Source: Mesorhizobium sp. AR02 (GTDB taxonomy: Bacteria > Pseudomonadota > Alphaproteobacteria > Rhizobiales > Rhizobiaceae). From it: DNA of 64,000 bases. The notes under the pieces were generated by a model. The model was not told where the DNA came from. It did no database searches and saw only the letters and a list, made by a program, of their open reading frames with translations. Both the position numbers and the translations under genes were made by a program. Position 1 is the stretch's first letter. Each line of letters opens with the position of its first letter. The stretch is from positions 6,096,001 through 6,160,000 of the forward strand of contig NZ_CP080531.1 in assembly GCF_024746835.1 (NCBI RefSeq). The letters are read 5' to 3'. Of this stretch, positions 19,516 through 27,665 are shown one piece after another.

Positions 19516-19737
19516 ATGAGCACGCGCGGAATCAACTTCCTGGATCAATGGATCGCCAACAACGTCCCTGAAACGACGAAGGCAGACGTCATCTCGGTCG
19601 TCGAACCCACGCACAAGCTGGTGGCCGACGCCAAGGCGCTTGGCATCAAGCGGGGTAAGATCGACGAAGAGGTCGACAGCCTCTACCGAGCCATCCTCGA
19701 CGCCATTGTGCATTACGACCCGGGCCTGCCCGAATAG
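19516..19737 (+). CDS. DUF768 family protein
   Basis: 73 residues beginning MSTRGINFLDQWIANNVPET and including DVISVVEPTHKLVADAKALG and AILDAIVHYDPGLPE, which I recognise as DUF768, a family found almost only in Mesorhizobium and close relatives. It is full length. Function unknown; copies are often clustered in accessory DNA. Confidence 0.8.
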   Translation: MSTRGINFLDQWIANNVPETTKADVISVVEPTHKLVADAKALGIKRGKIDEEVDSLYRAILDAIVHYDPGLPE

Positions 19738-19791
19738 CCCTTGCCATCGACCTCGAGCCGAGGAATATAATCCTGCTGTTGCGGCGAACCT

Positions 19792-20087
19792 TCACCAGAG
19801 ATCGCCATACCTCTCAAGACTCTCGCCGATACCCTTGCGCCGCGCGAAAGCGTCCACGTCAACTGCAGCCATCCCGTGTGCTGCAGGTCGACCAAGCTCG
19901 ACATACAAGCGCTCATAGACCGCCTCGGACCTGGCCATGGCTCGATGCATGAGGATCTTGTCGGACTGTTCGTCTGCTCGCACTGCAAGGCCGCAGGCCG
20001 CGATCGGCGCCCAGTGTTCTTCACGTGCATTCCTGACTACGAGGGCCAGCAGCAGGCCCGCTATTGCTTTCGTCGGCCCACATTCAT
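19792..20087 (-). pseudogene. Frameshifted small gene, unknown function
   Basis: The reverse strand encodes a clear protein (AIAGLLLALVVRNAREEHWAP, then AVRADEQSDKILMHRAMARSEAVYERLYVELGRP) ending at 19792, but without a start codon in frame. An ATG at 20087 gives MNVGRRKQ and a stop; adding one base near 20065 would join it to the body as MNVGRRKAIAGLLLALVVRN. So a gene of about 99 residues with one membrane segment has lost one base. Confidence 0.5.
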
Positions 20088-20309
20088 CGTCAGGGGCGGC
20101 GTCGGCTCGACGGGGCAGTAGGGTGGCGATCGGCCGTGTTGCCCGACATCACCTTTTAAGCCCTGCGCAGCTTTGATCACGGCCTTGCGGCTGTTACCGT
20201 GTTTTAGGATCAACTCCCAGACCAGGTCCGCAGTCAAACCGTTCTCTGAAGCGAAACATTTGACCTGATGGTCGTGAATAGCATCATGCCAGGGCTTATA
20301 GCCGCCCAT
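20061..20309 (-). CDS. DUF3606-like small protein
   Basis: 82 residues from an ATG after CGGAGGCCCAA. The middle, VKCFASENGLTADLVWELIL then KHGNSRKAVIKAAQ, resembles the DUF3606 helical unit. The end runs in frame into the start of the next, broken gene (MNVGRRKQ), so the original stop may have been lost. Function unknown. Confidence 0.55.
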   Translation of the reverse strand: MGGYKPWHDAIHDHQVKCFASENGLTADLVWELILKHGNSRKAVIKAAQGLKGDVGQHGRSPPYCPVEPTPPLTMNVGRRKQ

Positions 20310-20343
20310 TTGGGCCTCCGCTCTAGGCGCCGCATGGCAAAGA

Positions 20344-20383
20344 TATGCGCTACTGCTAATATAAGGAACATGCGAACGAAGGA
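20344..20383 (+). repeat. Leader repeat, copy 1
   Basis: TATGCGCTACTGCTAATATA followed by AGGA and CATGCGAACGAAGGA. The same arrangement recurs at 22061-22102, where it precedes an intact gene. TAATATA looks like a -10 box, so the unit may be a duplicated promoter and leader. Here it precedes a porin fragment. Confidence 0.5.
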
Positions 20384-20409
20384 CGTAAGGGCCTGGCGAT
20401 GTCTGATAA

Positions 20410-20665
20410 GCCCGTCACACCTTCACCAAATACAAATTCGCGCAGATCGATTTTCCGCAGACGTTTGCTGGCAGGGCAAGGGTTGGCTGGACGGCAGGGC
20501 TCGGCGCTGAATATGCTTTCACCGACCATTGGACCGCTGGTGTCGAGTGGAACTATTGCGATTTTGGCTCGAAAGATGGCGCAAGCAGCTCAAATTCTAC
20601 CTTCGTGCTCAGCGCTCGCGAGACCGAGAAACACTGTCGTCGCCAGAATTAACTACAAATTCTGA
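20410..20665 (+). pseudogene. Fragment of an Omp25/Omp31-type outer membrane protein
   Basis: One frame encodes VGWTAGLGAEYAFTDHWTAG and VEWNYCDFGSK, the penultimate strands of the rhizobial/Brucella Omp25-type porin. About 20620-20635 the frame moves by one and ends NTVVARINYKF-stop, the family's terminal beta strand with C-terminal Phe. Only the last third of the gene is present and it is frameshifted. Confidence 0.6.
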
Positions 20666-20681
20666 GACAGGTGTCGGACGC

Positions 20682-20891
20682 TTAAGCCGAGTTCTTTCGC
20701 CAGGCGATAGTGTAGGCGAATTCTTGCCCGCCAACCTCGTCGGTGACTCGGATCCAGTCCTTCGCCCATCTTTTAAAGACGGTCTTGCAGGCATTCATTT
20801 CAGATGCGGCCACAGCAGGACTATTCGCTTCGACTGCCTTAGACCGAACGACGCGATCATAGTGCATTTCCGCAACAACATAGACTGGCAT
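20682..20891 (-). CDS. Small hypothetical protein (69 aa)
   Basis: Begins MPVYVVAEMHYDRVVRSKAV at an ATG; a GTG three codons upstream is possible. The sequence is well formed, with a mixed alpha/beta pattern ending in GGQEFAYTIAWRKNSA. Family not recognised. Confidence 0.5.
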   Translation of the reverse strand: MPVYVVAEMHYDRVVRSKAVEANSPAVAASEMNACKTVFKRWAKDWIRVTDEVGGQEFAYTIAWRKNSA

Positions 20892-20995
20892 GCGACCCAC
20901 CCAACAACGCTATATTTCCCCAAGAGGTAGTATTGCGCAGCACGTGATCGACCGCAAGTGGTATGCCGCATTAGAGCCATATCGCGGAATGTGCT

Positions 20996-21181
20996 ATGAT
21001 TCTCTTCGTGGGCAAGAAGGCAAAGCGGGCTGGCGAATCTCCGATCAATCGTGAAAGAGAGATCGAGGCCGAGTATTATGCCCGCAAGTGTGGTCTCACC
21101 AGAGACGAAGCGCTCAAGATCATAAAAGACGCCCGACCCGCCAAGCAGCGCGCCAGCCTCGTCGGGGCAAAGACCCGGTAG
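20996..21181 (+). CDS. DUF3606-like small protein (61 aa)
   Basis: MILFVGKKAKRAGESPINRE leads to EIEAEYYARKCGLTRDEALK and IIKDARP, a helix-turn-helix-like unit resembling DUF3606. Function unknown. It stands alone on the + strand. Confidence 0.5.
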   Translation: MILFVGKKAKRAGESPINREREIEAEYYARKCGLTRDEALKIIKDARPAKQRASLVGAKTR

Positions 21182-21233
21182 TGCAGGGGACTATTCTGGA
21201 CTCCAGATTTTCGAGCCACCTAATCTTCACGCG

Positions 21234-21383
21234 ATGTGTGGAGGCGTTCATGTAAAGCGCACCATCGAGGAGATGGTGGCGAAGTTCCCATTCGCTGACC
21301 CTGGCGAGGTCAACGGCCTGTCGAACCAATTCCCGCTGTGGAATGGTGCACCGAGGCTCACCTATCCAATCATCGTGGTCGAT
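21234..21383 (+). pseudogene. N-terminal fragment of a SRAP (YedK/HMCES) peptidase
   Basis: The frame starts MCGGVHVKRTIEEMVAKFPF and continues SNQFPLWNGAPRLTYPIIVV. An invariant Met-Cys start, where Cys2 is the nucleophile that crosslinks to abasic DNA, followed by this spacing is the SRAP signature. Similarity ends after about 50 residues; the rest of the frame is low-complexity and the catalytic Glu and His segments are missing. A broken gene. Confidence 0.5.
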
Positions 21384-21432
21384 GATTGGTGCGCAGCACG
21401 ACCAGGTTCGTGCCGGCGCGGTGAGGAATTAA

Positions 21433-21502
21433 GGCCGGCGCCGCAGGGTGGGCGGGGGTGGGGTTCGCCTAATGGGCGCCGGCCAGGCGGAAACAGGTCC
21501 GC
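21433..21502. repeat. GGCCGGCGCC double hairpin, copy 1
   Basis: Arms GGCCGGCGCC (21433-21442) and GGCGCCGGCC (21475-21484) form a 10-bp stem, followed at once by GGCGGA-aacagg-TCCGCC. The same two-hairpin unit recurs at 23418-23480. No gene is seen in 21400-21780 besides this. Confidence 0.6.
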
Positions 21503-21783
21503 CTTGCTGGACAGATGGCTGACTATTGGGGGAGTGTTATGGCGTGCTCGCGGAAGCCACGGCATCAGCGTTTCAGCGCCGCTTCGCAATGGACGGGCCG
21601 CCGCTGCAGTGAATGGAGCGGCGGGTCGTTTTGCCTCCTGTCCCATCTCAGGACTAGGGTGCCGGCATCGCTCTTGCTTCGGAGAGGGTGCCGGCTAATC
21701 CCGGCCCTGATCGCGTACCTGATCAGGCAGTAGGCTCGCCGGGCCCGAGGTGGTTGGGGTCTTTCGCCCGGCGAGTTTCCGTC

Positions 21784-21957
21784 CTAGGTGTTTTGTTTTG
21801 CGGCCCTATACTCAGCTTCCCACGGCAACGTGTCGAAGTCGGGCTTGTGGCCGCCGGCTCTGTAGGCGTCCTGGCTGATGTAACTGGCCTTGGCCCGCTC
21901 TACGATGCAGGCAAATGGCGGAATTCCTGGGCACCGGTAAAGGCCTACTGCTTCCAT
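21784..21957 (-). CDS. Small hypothetical protein (57 aa)
   Basis: Starts MEAVGLYRCPGIPPFACIVE at an ATG following AGGACCCTC. It continues RAKASYISQDAYRAGGHKPD and ends in WEAEYRAAKQNT. Two Cys residues and several aromatic residues are present. Family not recognised; the start signal is good. Confidence 0.5.
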   Translation of the reverse strand: MEAVGLYRCPGIPPFACIVERAKASYISQDAYRAGGHKPDFDTLPWEAEYRAAKQNT

Positions 21958-22060
21958 GAGGGTCCTCCATGCTGCCCGGCGCCTATAGATTGGGATGTGA
22001 ATAGGAACCGGGCCTAACCGACAGGCTGTTTGTGAGTACGGCGCCATCGGCTGGATGACT

Positions 22061-22102
22061 TATGCGCTTCTGCTAATATAGACGAAGCATGCGAACGAAG
22101 GA
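22061..22102 (+). repeat. Leader repeat, copy 2
   Basis: TATGCGCTTCTGCTAATATA, then GACGAAG and CATGCGAACGAAGGA, nearly the same as 20344-20383. It lies 20 bases before the start of the SnoaL-like gene, with a TAATATA that could serve as a -10 box. Confidence 0.5.
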
Positions 22103-22122
22103 GCAGGCCTACGGAGGCAATG

Positions 22123-22491
22123 ATGTCGATCCGCGATGAACTGCAGGGGATTTGGGACATCTACGTCGCTGCATATCGAGCCGGGGATGCTGCCGGTTGC
22201 GCGTCCATATTTACCGATGACGCCGAAATGCATTCTCCGTATGCGCCCCCAGCACGCGGCCGCGCGGCAATAGAGGCGCTGCACGGTATCTGGACCCAGC
22301 ACGCCGCCCCCGACAAGACACTTGCCGTGATAGAGGCAGGAGGCTCCGGGAACCTAGCCTGGTCACTCGCAGCCTATTCGGAAGGGGAAGCGACCGCAAA
22401 CGGAACTTCGCTCAGCGTCTTTGAGCACCAGGCTGGCGGAGGCTGGTTGATCCGCATGTGTAGCCTGAACAGTAGCGACGTTGCAGAGTGA
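22123..22491 (+). CDS. SnoaL-like/NTF2-fold protein
   Basis: 122 residues. GIWDIYVAAYRAGDAAGCAS and IFTDDAEMHSPYAPPARGRA with AIEALHGIW are the usual opening of DUF4440/SnoaL-type cone-shaped proteins; the last strand is GGGWLIRMCSLNS. Such proteins bind or isomerise small hydrophobic ligands. The second of two adjacent ATGs (22123) has the better spacing to GGAGG. Confidence 0.75.
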   Translation: MSIRDELQGIWDIYVAAYRAGDAAGCASIFTDDAEMHSPYAPPARGRAAIEALHGIWTQHAAPDKTLAVIEAGGSGNLAWSLAAYSEGEATANGTSLSVFEHQAGGGWLIRMCSLNSSDVAE

Positions 22492-22583
22492 CAGACAAGC
22501 CGGCCACAACCTACATCGTGAGTGTCTTCGAGAAACCGCATTGGCGCACGGTCCTGACCACCAAGGACAAGGCAGAAAGCTAA
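22488..22583 (+). CDS. Possible 31-residue peptide overlapping the SnoaL-like gene
   Basis: A GTG at 22488 overlaps the previous stop as GTGA and opens a frame reading VTDKPATTYIVSVFEKPHWR, ending at 22583. The amphipathic composition and coupled start suggest a real small gene or the remains of a longer one. No family recognised. Confidence 0.3.
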   Translation: MTDKPATTYIVSVFEKPHWRTVLTTKDKAES

Positions 22584-22713
22584 CGCCGTGAGATTGGAAA
22601 GGCTTGAATTTTAACATCCGCTAATATTCACTCCGGCGGGCGGCCGGGCGCGACCGCGTGCTGGTGAGGCTCTGTCTCAATCAGCAAGGTTCGGATGCCG
22701 CACGGAGGGTGCC

Positions 22714-22932
22714 ATGCGAGAATTGCCGTCCAATGTCGACGCAGATGCCGTGATTGAAGTTGGCCGCTATCTCGATGATCACGCGAAAACCACCGCAGTT
22801 TCAGTATCAGAAGCGCTACGCATAATCCGGCGCCGCATCAACGGTTCACGGATCAGCGACAGCGGGCTGGAGGAACTCATCTTAGAAAGCGCTGCAACCA
22901 GACATCTGGCCATCCTCATGGACAACCGCTAG
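22714..22932 (+). CDS. Small hypothetical protein (72 aa)
   Basis: MRELPSNVDADAVIEVGRYL starts after CACGGAGGGTGCC, a strong ribosome site. The sequence is helical and acidic/basic mixed (VSVSEALRIIRRRINGSRIS; DSGLEELILESAATRHLAIL). No known domain seen. Confidence 0.55.
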   Translation: MRELPSNVDADAVIEVGRYLDDHAKTTAVSVSEALRIIRRRINGSRISDSGLEELILESAATRHLAILMDNR

Positions 22933-23090
22933 CGGTCAAGGGCGGGCAATAAAAGCGGGGGCGGCGACGGCAGCCGGCCAACCCTACTCAAAACCCCTGC
23001 AGCCTGCCGTCAGTGGCGACAACGGTATCACGAACCAAAAGGTTGCCCGGATCATGGAGATATGGCGAAGCCGAAGAAGCGGTATGCAGG

Positions 23091-23261
23091 CTATGGCGCG
23101 CCTATCACTCCACCCAAATAGCCAAACGCTACAGATACAAATCCAGCCATCACTGCGATCAACGAGCGGGTGCGATATTCCCGCCGCAAGTCGTCGGTGG
23201 AGTTGGCAGGTTCATTTCTTTGCCAGTTAGGGGCGAGCTTTGCAGCGAGCCACGCCAGCAT
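23091..23261 (-). CDS. Possible small membrane protein
   Basis: From an ATG at 23261 the frame reads MLAWLAAKLAPNWQRNEPAN and later IAVMAGFVSVAFGYLGGVIG, a single membrane segment at the C terminus. No clear ribosome site, so it may not be translated. The opposite strand has no better candidate. Confidence 0.3.
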   Translation of the reverse strand: MLAWLAAKLAPNWQRNEPANSTDDLRREYRTRSLIAVMAGFVSVAFGYLGGVIGAP

Positions 23262-23417
23262 TACGTTTTGGGGGTTGGGGAAATGGCTTGCCACGAGAGT
23301 GAACGTCAAGAGATGCTCAAATGTCCAAGGGTGGCACTCGCTTTGTAGGCGGAACGCTTTCTAGCCCTGCCGATCGGTTCAAGTAGTAATCATCTATTGC
23401 CGCCCGCTAGCAAAAAA

Positions 23418-23480
23418 GGCCGGCGCCCTCGCTGGGAGGTTGCCCGAATGGCGCCGGCCAGACGGTCCTTTTCAGGTCCG
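23418..23480. repeat. GGCCGGCGCC double hairpin, copy 2
   Basis: Arms GGCCGGCGCC (23418-23427) and GGCGCCGGCC (23450-23459), followed by a second small hairpin ending CAGGTCCGCC. It lies about 50 bases past the mucR stop codon and may serve as its terminator; AAAAAA precedes the stem when read on the minus strand. Confidence 0.6.
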
Positions 23481-23953
23481 CCGCTCTCCAGACATAGCTG
23501 AGTCTTTCCGTTGCGTCAGGTGGTGGCGGACTTACGCTTTGGCTTTCCGCTTCGCAGGTGCCTTCCTGGCTGGTGCGACGGGTTTAGCCTTGCGGCCAAG
23601 CCCGATGGACTTCGCCAGTTGCGAGCGCTGAGCGGCGTAATTCGGAGCTGTCATAGGGTAGTCGTGCGGCAAGTTCCATTTGGCGCGATAGGCGTCCGGT
23701 GTCAGGCCGAAGTCCGTGCTAAGGGACCGCTTCAGGGATTTGAACTTCTTGCCGTCTTCGAGGCAGATAATGAAGTCCGGCGTCACCGACCTCTTCGGGT
23801 TGACCGCGGGAGTTTGCGGTTCAACGACAGGCGCGATCGGCGTGCCAAGTCCGGACAGCGAAGCATGAACCGATGCTATCACGTCCGGCACGCCAGACAC
23901 CGGCAATGGATTGTTGCTGACATATGCTGAAACAATGTCGGCGGTTAACTCAG

Positions 23954-24909
23954 CTAGTTGCGGAGCCTCAACAGGTTGTCCTCTGTTAGATCGAGGCGAC
24001 TGATAGGTGTTTTGGACTTTAGGCTGCCGTGTGGGCGATGCCAATTGTATCGGTGCAGCCAGACAGGCAGTTCGGCGGCACGGTGGTCTGAAGTCGGATA
24101 GGCGATGGCATAGGCCCATTCGCGCAGTGCCGTCTGGATGAAGCGCTCGGCCTTGCCATTGGTCTTGGGCGTATAGGGCCTTGTCCTGACGTGCTTGAGG
24201 CCGAGATCGCGGCAGGCCTTGGCGAAGGCCTTCGATCTGTAGCAGGAGCCGTTGTCGCTCATGACGCGGGCTATCGTGACGCCGAGGCTGGCGTAGTAGG
24301 CCACCGCCGCCTTGAGGAACGCGATGGCGCTCTCCTGTTTCTCATCTGGCAGGATCTGCGAGAAGGCGATGCGGGAGGCGTCGTCGATGCAGACATGGAC
24401 GAACTCCCAACTGCTGCCGCGCGAGCTGGCATTGCCGGTACGTTTGCCGGTAATGCGATGACCGATGCGCTCGAAACGGCCGAGCTTCTTGATGTCGATG
24501 TGGATCATCTCGCCGGGATGCTCGCGCTCGTAGCGCCGGATCGGTTCGGCCGGTTCGATATCCCTCAACCGCGACAGTCCGGCACGCTTGAGAACCCGAC
24601 TGACGGTAGCGGGCGACACGCCGACCTCATGAGCGATGTGCTTGCCGGTCCAACGTAGCCGCCGCAGCGCCACGATGCGCTCGGCGATCGACGCAGCGGT
24701 GGCCCGTGGCATATGGACGGGCCGCGAGGAACGGTCGATCATGCCGGCTCGCCCTTCGGCCTTATAGCGCTCGACCCAGCGCGCCACGATCTTGGCCGAC
24801 ACGCCGTAGGCGCGCGCCGCATGGGCTTGGGAAAAGCCCCTTCTATCACCGACAGCGCCATCTCCTCTCGACGCAGCGGCGTGAGACGGGCATTCTTGTG
24901 GATGTTCAT
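23954..24909 (-). pseudogene. IS481-family transposase, two frames
   Basis: The start MNIHKNARLTPLRREEMALS and VIEGAF lie in one frame (from 24909) and the rest in another, joined near 24833 at GGGGCTTTTCCC; going back one base gives VIEGAFSQAHAARAYGVS, the family sequence. The body has a helix-turn-helix (VSPATVSRVLKRAGLS) and DDE residues in IHIDIKK, CIDDASR and PKTNGKAERFIQ. The TAG stop falls inside the target duplication, just outside the element. Either a one-base loss or frameshifting. Confidence 0.85.
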
Positions 24910-24992
24910 TCGGACCCTCCGGTGAGTGCTGAAGCCTGGTAACTCCAGTCTCCTCGGTCCGGTCCGAATGGACAACCTCCCGAAAGCTCACA
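23959..24992. mobile_element. IS481-family insertion sequence, 1034 bp
   Basis: The ends are imperfect inverted repeats: TGCGGAGCC...AGGTTGTCC at the left and, on the other strand, TGTGAGC...AGGTTGTCC at the right. They are flanked by a 6-bp direct repeat GCTAGT (23953-23958 and 24993-24998). It carries one transposase gene. Insertion is within a mucR-type gene. Confidence 0.88.
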
Positions 24993-25059
24993 GCTAGTTC
25001 GGCAGCGTGGGTATCGGTTTGGTTGGTATTGGTTGATCCTTTTGTCTGATTTATCCCCT

Positions 25060-25607
25060 TGGTTGATGATCAATGACGCAACCGAGTTGCACCGGATTTA
25101 ACCGCTGAAACAACGACCAGGCGAAACGCCTATTGATACCAAGCAGATGCAACCTGGCATATGACTGTTCGGATCCACCAGCGTTCCAGATTCGAATAGC
25201 GTTGCGACTGCATCTCAAAGCCGAGCATTTGACAACCAGTCTGCTGCCTGGCACTCCTGACCTTGGTCTCTCGAACCGGAGTTGAGCCGACGCAAAATTC
25301 GTACGGTCTTCGGGCAACCCTTTGATGTTATTTCAGAAGTAGTCGCGACCGCAGAGCGAAAGAGGCTCGTGGAGCGAAGTTGCCTACTCAGCATCCGATT
25401 TGGCTGGGGTTCTTGAAAGCTTTTCGAACTTTTTGTCTTGCCCCTCCAGCCGAATTGTACCTACTTGCGAAAGAGATTGGGGTATCAGGACACGCAATAG
25501 AGCAAGCTTGATCGCGCAGGCTCTGGAACTGAACCCTCCTCGGAAAGCTCTTGTCCCGGGGCGGAAACCGCGGTCGGCAAGCCGCTACCACTTGAGTTGC
25601 GTAGGCG
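25060..25607. other. Non-coding stretch between mucR and IS66
   Basis: No gene with a supportable product is seen. A minus-strand frame at 25051-25317 has no recognisable domain. The last bases, read on the minus strand, continue the istB remnant interrupted by the IS66 element. Confidence 0.4.
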
Positions 25608-25685
25608 TGTTAGCAGTAAGCGCTCATTTCCCCGCACATTGACGGCCCTTGCAACAACTGATCGCTTTCAGACGGACGCGTCGGG

Positions 25686-27257
25686 TCAGGCTGCGGCGGC
25701 TTTGAGGAAGTTGAAGGGCAGGAGATCGTCGATAGCCACGTTCTCGGGGCGCTGAGGCAGTTCAGTGAGGACGTGGCGCAACCACGCTAACGGCTCGACG
25801 CCACAGGCGCGGCAGGTTAACATCAGGCTGTAGACGATGGCGCTGGCCTTGGCTCCGTCGACAGTATCGCTGAACAACCAACTCTTCCTGCCAGTTGCAA
25901 AAATCCTGATGTCGCGCTCCAGAAGATTGTTGTCGATCGGCATGCTGCCGTCCTCGGTGTAACGCGTCAGATATCCCCATTGGTTCAGGGTGTAGGAGAC
26001 GGCGTCGCCGAGCTTGCTGTCCGGCAAGACTTTTGGGGCGATGTCGTCGAGCCATGCCTTGAGAGCATGGAGGATGGGGACACTATGTTGCTGGCGGAAG
26101 CGGCGAATGCAGTGATCTCGCGTTTCGCCGTCATCGGGGATTTCGTTCCGCGCCTGCCTTTCAACTCGGTAGAGCTGTTCGAAGAACCGGAGTGCCTGTT
26201 CCGGCGGCCCGCCGCCTTTCTTCCTCGCCTTTAGGGCATCGACGAAGCGCCGCCTGGAATGGGCCATGCATCCAAGATGCGTTGCCCCTTCCAGCGTGCG
26301 CCAGGCGGAATAGCCGTCGCTCATCACGATGCCGCGGTAATCGCCGAGGAAGGCCTGCGGGTGTATCTGGCCGCGGCCCGGCTGATATTCGAGCAGCACG
26401 ATCGGCTCGTCACTGTCCTGGCCGCTCCGGTATGCCCACATGTACGAGGTGCTGGCGGCCTCTCTGTCCATTTCCTTCAGCACCTGGACCGTGGTCTCGT
26501 CACCATGGATGAGGGGCTGCGATCTGAGCCGCAGCTTCAGCGCGTCATAGATGCGGGAGAGATGCTTTTCGCTCGAGCCGATCACCCAGTGGCCCAGAGC
26601 GCCTCGGCTGACAGGAACGCCGGCGCGCTCGAATGCCTGCGCCAGGCGGTAGAGCGGTGTGCCGTCGACATACTTATGAACGAGCGCGAAGGCCAGCGTC
26701 GAGGCCGTAGCGATGCTGCCCGGCAAAGGTTGCGTGGGCATCGGCGCGGTCACGACCGGCGTGCTGATCCCGGTGCGGTCGCAATGACGGCAAGCATATT
26801 TGAACCGCACATTCTGCAGGACCTTCGCCTTCACCTCGATATGAAGTTGCTCGGTAACGGTCTCGCCCATGCGATGCATCTGGTGACGGCAGCAAGGACA
26901 AGCCTTCTGGGCGTCGGGAAGGTCATACTCGACACGCTCGCGCGGCAGGTTTTCCGGCAAGGCCTTGCGGCCGCGCTTCTTTCCCGTCGCCCCTTCGCTC
27001 GCCGGCAAGCCCGTGTCCGGCAGGACAACGACATCGCCATCTTCGTTGTCGGCGGCGTCCTCATCCGCGGCCTGTTCGGCTTCATTGAAGAGGCGGTCAA
27101 TGTGTTTTTCACTGCGCGGCGCAAAACGATGCAGTCGTGCAAGCGCCAGCTCTTCCTCGAGTTTGACGACGCGTTCGGTGAGTTGACGGTTCTCCGCCCG
27201 AAGCGCAGCAATACGCGCCATCAACTCTTCAACAGTCGGTTCGCCGGGTCGATTCAT
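25686..27257 (-). CDS. tnpC: IS66 transposase TnpC
   Basis: 523 residues, full length. An N-terminal coiled coil (ELMARIAALRAENRQLTERV) precedes the zinc-finger segment CPCCRHQMH, then the long DDE domain (IHGDETTVQVL; VMSDGYSAWRTLEG) and the C-terminal segment NLLERDIRIFATGRKSWLFS. It catalyses transposition. Last gene of the tnpABC set. Confidence 0.95.
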   Translation of the reverse strand: MNRPGEPTVEELMARIAALRAENRQLTERVVKLEEELALARLHRFAPRSEKHIDRLFNEAEQAADEDAADNEDGDVVVLPDTGLPASEGATGKKRGRKALPENLPRERVEYDLPDAQKACPCCRHQMHRMGETVTEQLHIEVKAKVLQNVRFKYACRHCDRTGISTPVVTAPMPTQPLPGSIATASTLAFALVHKYVDGTPLYRLAQAFERAGVPVSRGALGHWVIGSSEKHLSRIYDALKLRLRSQPLIHGDETTVQVLKEMDREAASTSYMWAYRSGQDSDEPIVLLEYQPGRGQIHPQAFLGDYRGIVMSDGYSAWRTLEGATHLGCMAHSRRRFVDALKARKKGGGPPEQALRFFEQLYRVERQARNEIPDDGETRDHCIRRFRQQHSVPILHALKAWLDDIAPKVLPDSKLGDAVSYTLNQWGYLTRYTEDGSMPIDNNLLERDIRIFATGRKSWLFSDTVDGAKASAIVYSLMLTCRACGVEPLAWLRHVLTELPQRPENVAIDDLLPFNFLKAAAA

Positions 27258-27311
27258 CAGATTCTTGAATCGAAAGCATGCCGGCGCGTCAATCGCTCAA
27301 TTCGAGAGCCC

Positions 27312-27665
27312 TCAACCGGCAACCTGATATTGCCGCACCGGATGGCGGACCATCGCATCGATATCGATGCCGTCGAGGATCCAGTGCAATTGCTCGGTCG
27401 TAAGCGTGACCACCGCTGCCTCCCGGCGCGGCCACCGGAACTTGTCCTCGGTCAGCCGCTTCAGGACCAGCACGAAGCCGGACCGGTCAAAGAACAAGAG
27501 CTTCATCCGGTCGCGACGGCGATTGCAGAAGGCAAAAACCGCTGGAGCAAACGGATCGAGCGCCATCGTCTCTTGGACCAGAACCGCAAGGCTGTTGATG
27601 CCGGCCCGGAAGTCGATCGGCTCGCGGTGCAGGTAGACTTTCAGGTCAGCGCCCAGTCTGAACAT
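27312..27665 (-). CDS. tnpB: IS66 accessory protein TnpB
   Basis: 117 residues, the standard size. It has the typical pattern VYLHREPIDFRAGINSLAVL, then FAFCNRRRDRMKLLFFDRSG and RLTEDKFRWPR. It is needed for IS66 transposition, mechanism unclear. It overlaps the end of tnpA by 20 bp. Confidence 0.95.
   Translation of the reverse strand: MFRLGADLKVYLHREPIDFRAGINSLAVLVQETMALDPFAPAVFAFCNRRRDRMKLLFFDRSGFVLVLKRLTEDKFRWPRREAAVVTLTTEQLHWILDGIDIDAMVRHPVRQYQVAG

Larger units (their letters stand above)
23532..25050 (-). pseudogene. mucR: MucR/Ros-family regulator gene split by IS481
   Basis: The C-terminal part (23532-23958) has AELTADIVSAYVSNN, then CLEDGKKFKSLKRSLSTDFG and LTPDAYRAKWNLPHDYPM, clearly MucR. 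IS481 (23959-24992) cuts it. Past the element the frame resumes on the same strand as NTNQTDTHAAELAELTAD, so the codons join exactly across one copy of the 6-bp target repeat. No normal start codon was found in the 5' piece. The zinc ligands are replaced (Ser where KRHL normally has His), as in zinc-less MucR proteins of Mesorhizobium. Confidence 0.8.

Noticed and set aside
20361..20390. EcfG-type (general stress) promoter at GGAAC...CGTAA
   Set aside because: Spacing of about 14 bases and a poor -10 do not fit the GGAAC-N16/18-CGTT pattern.
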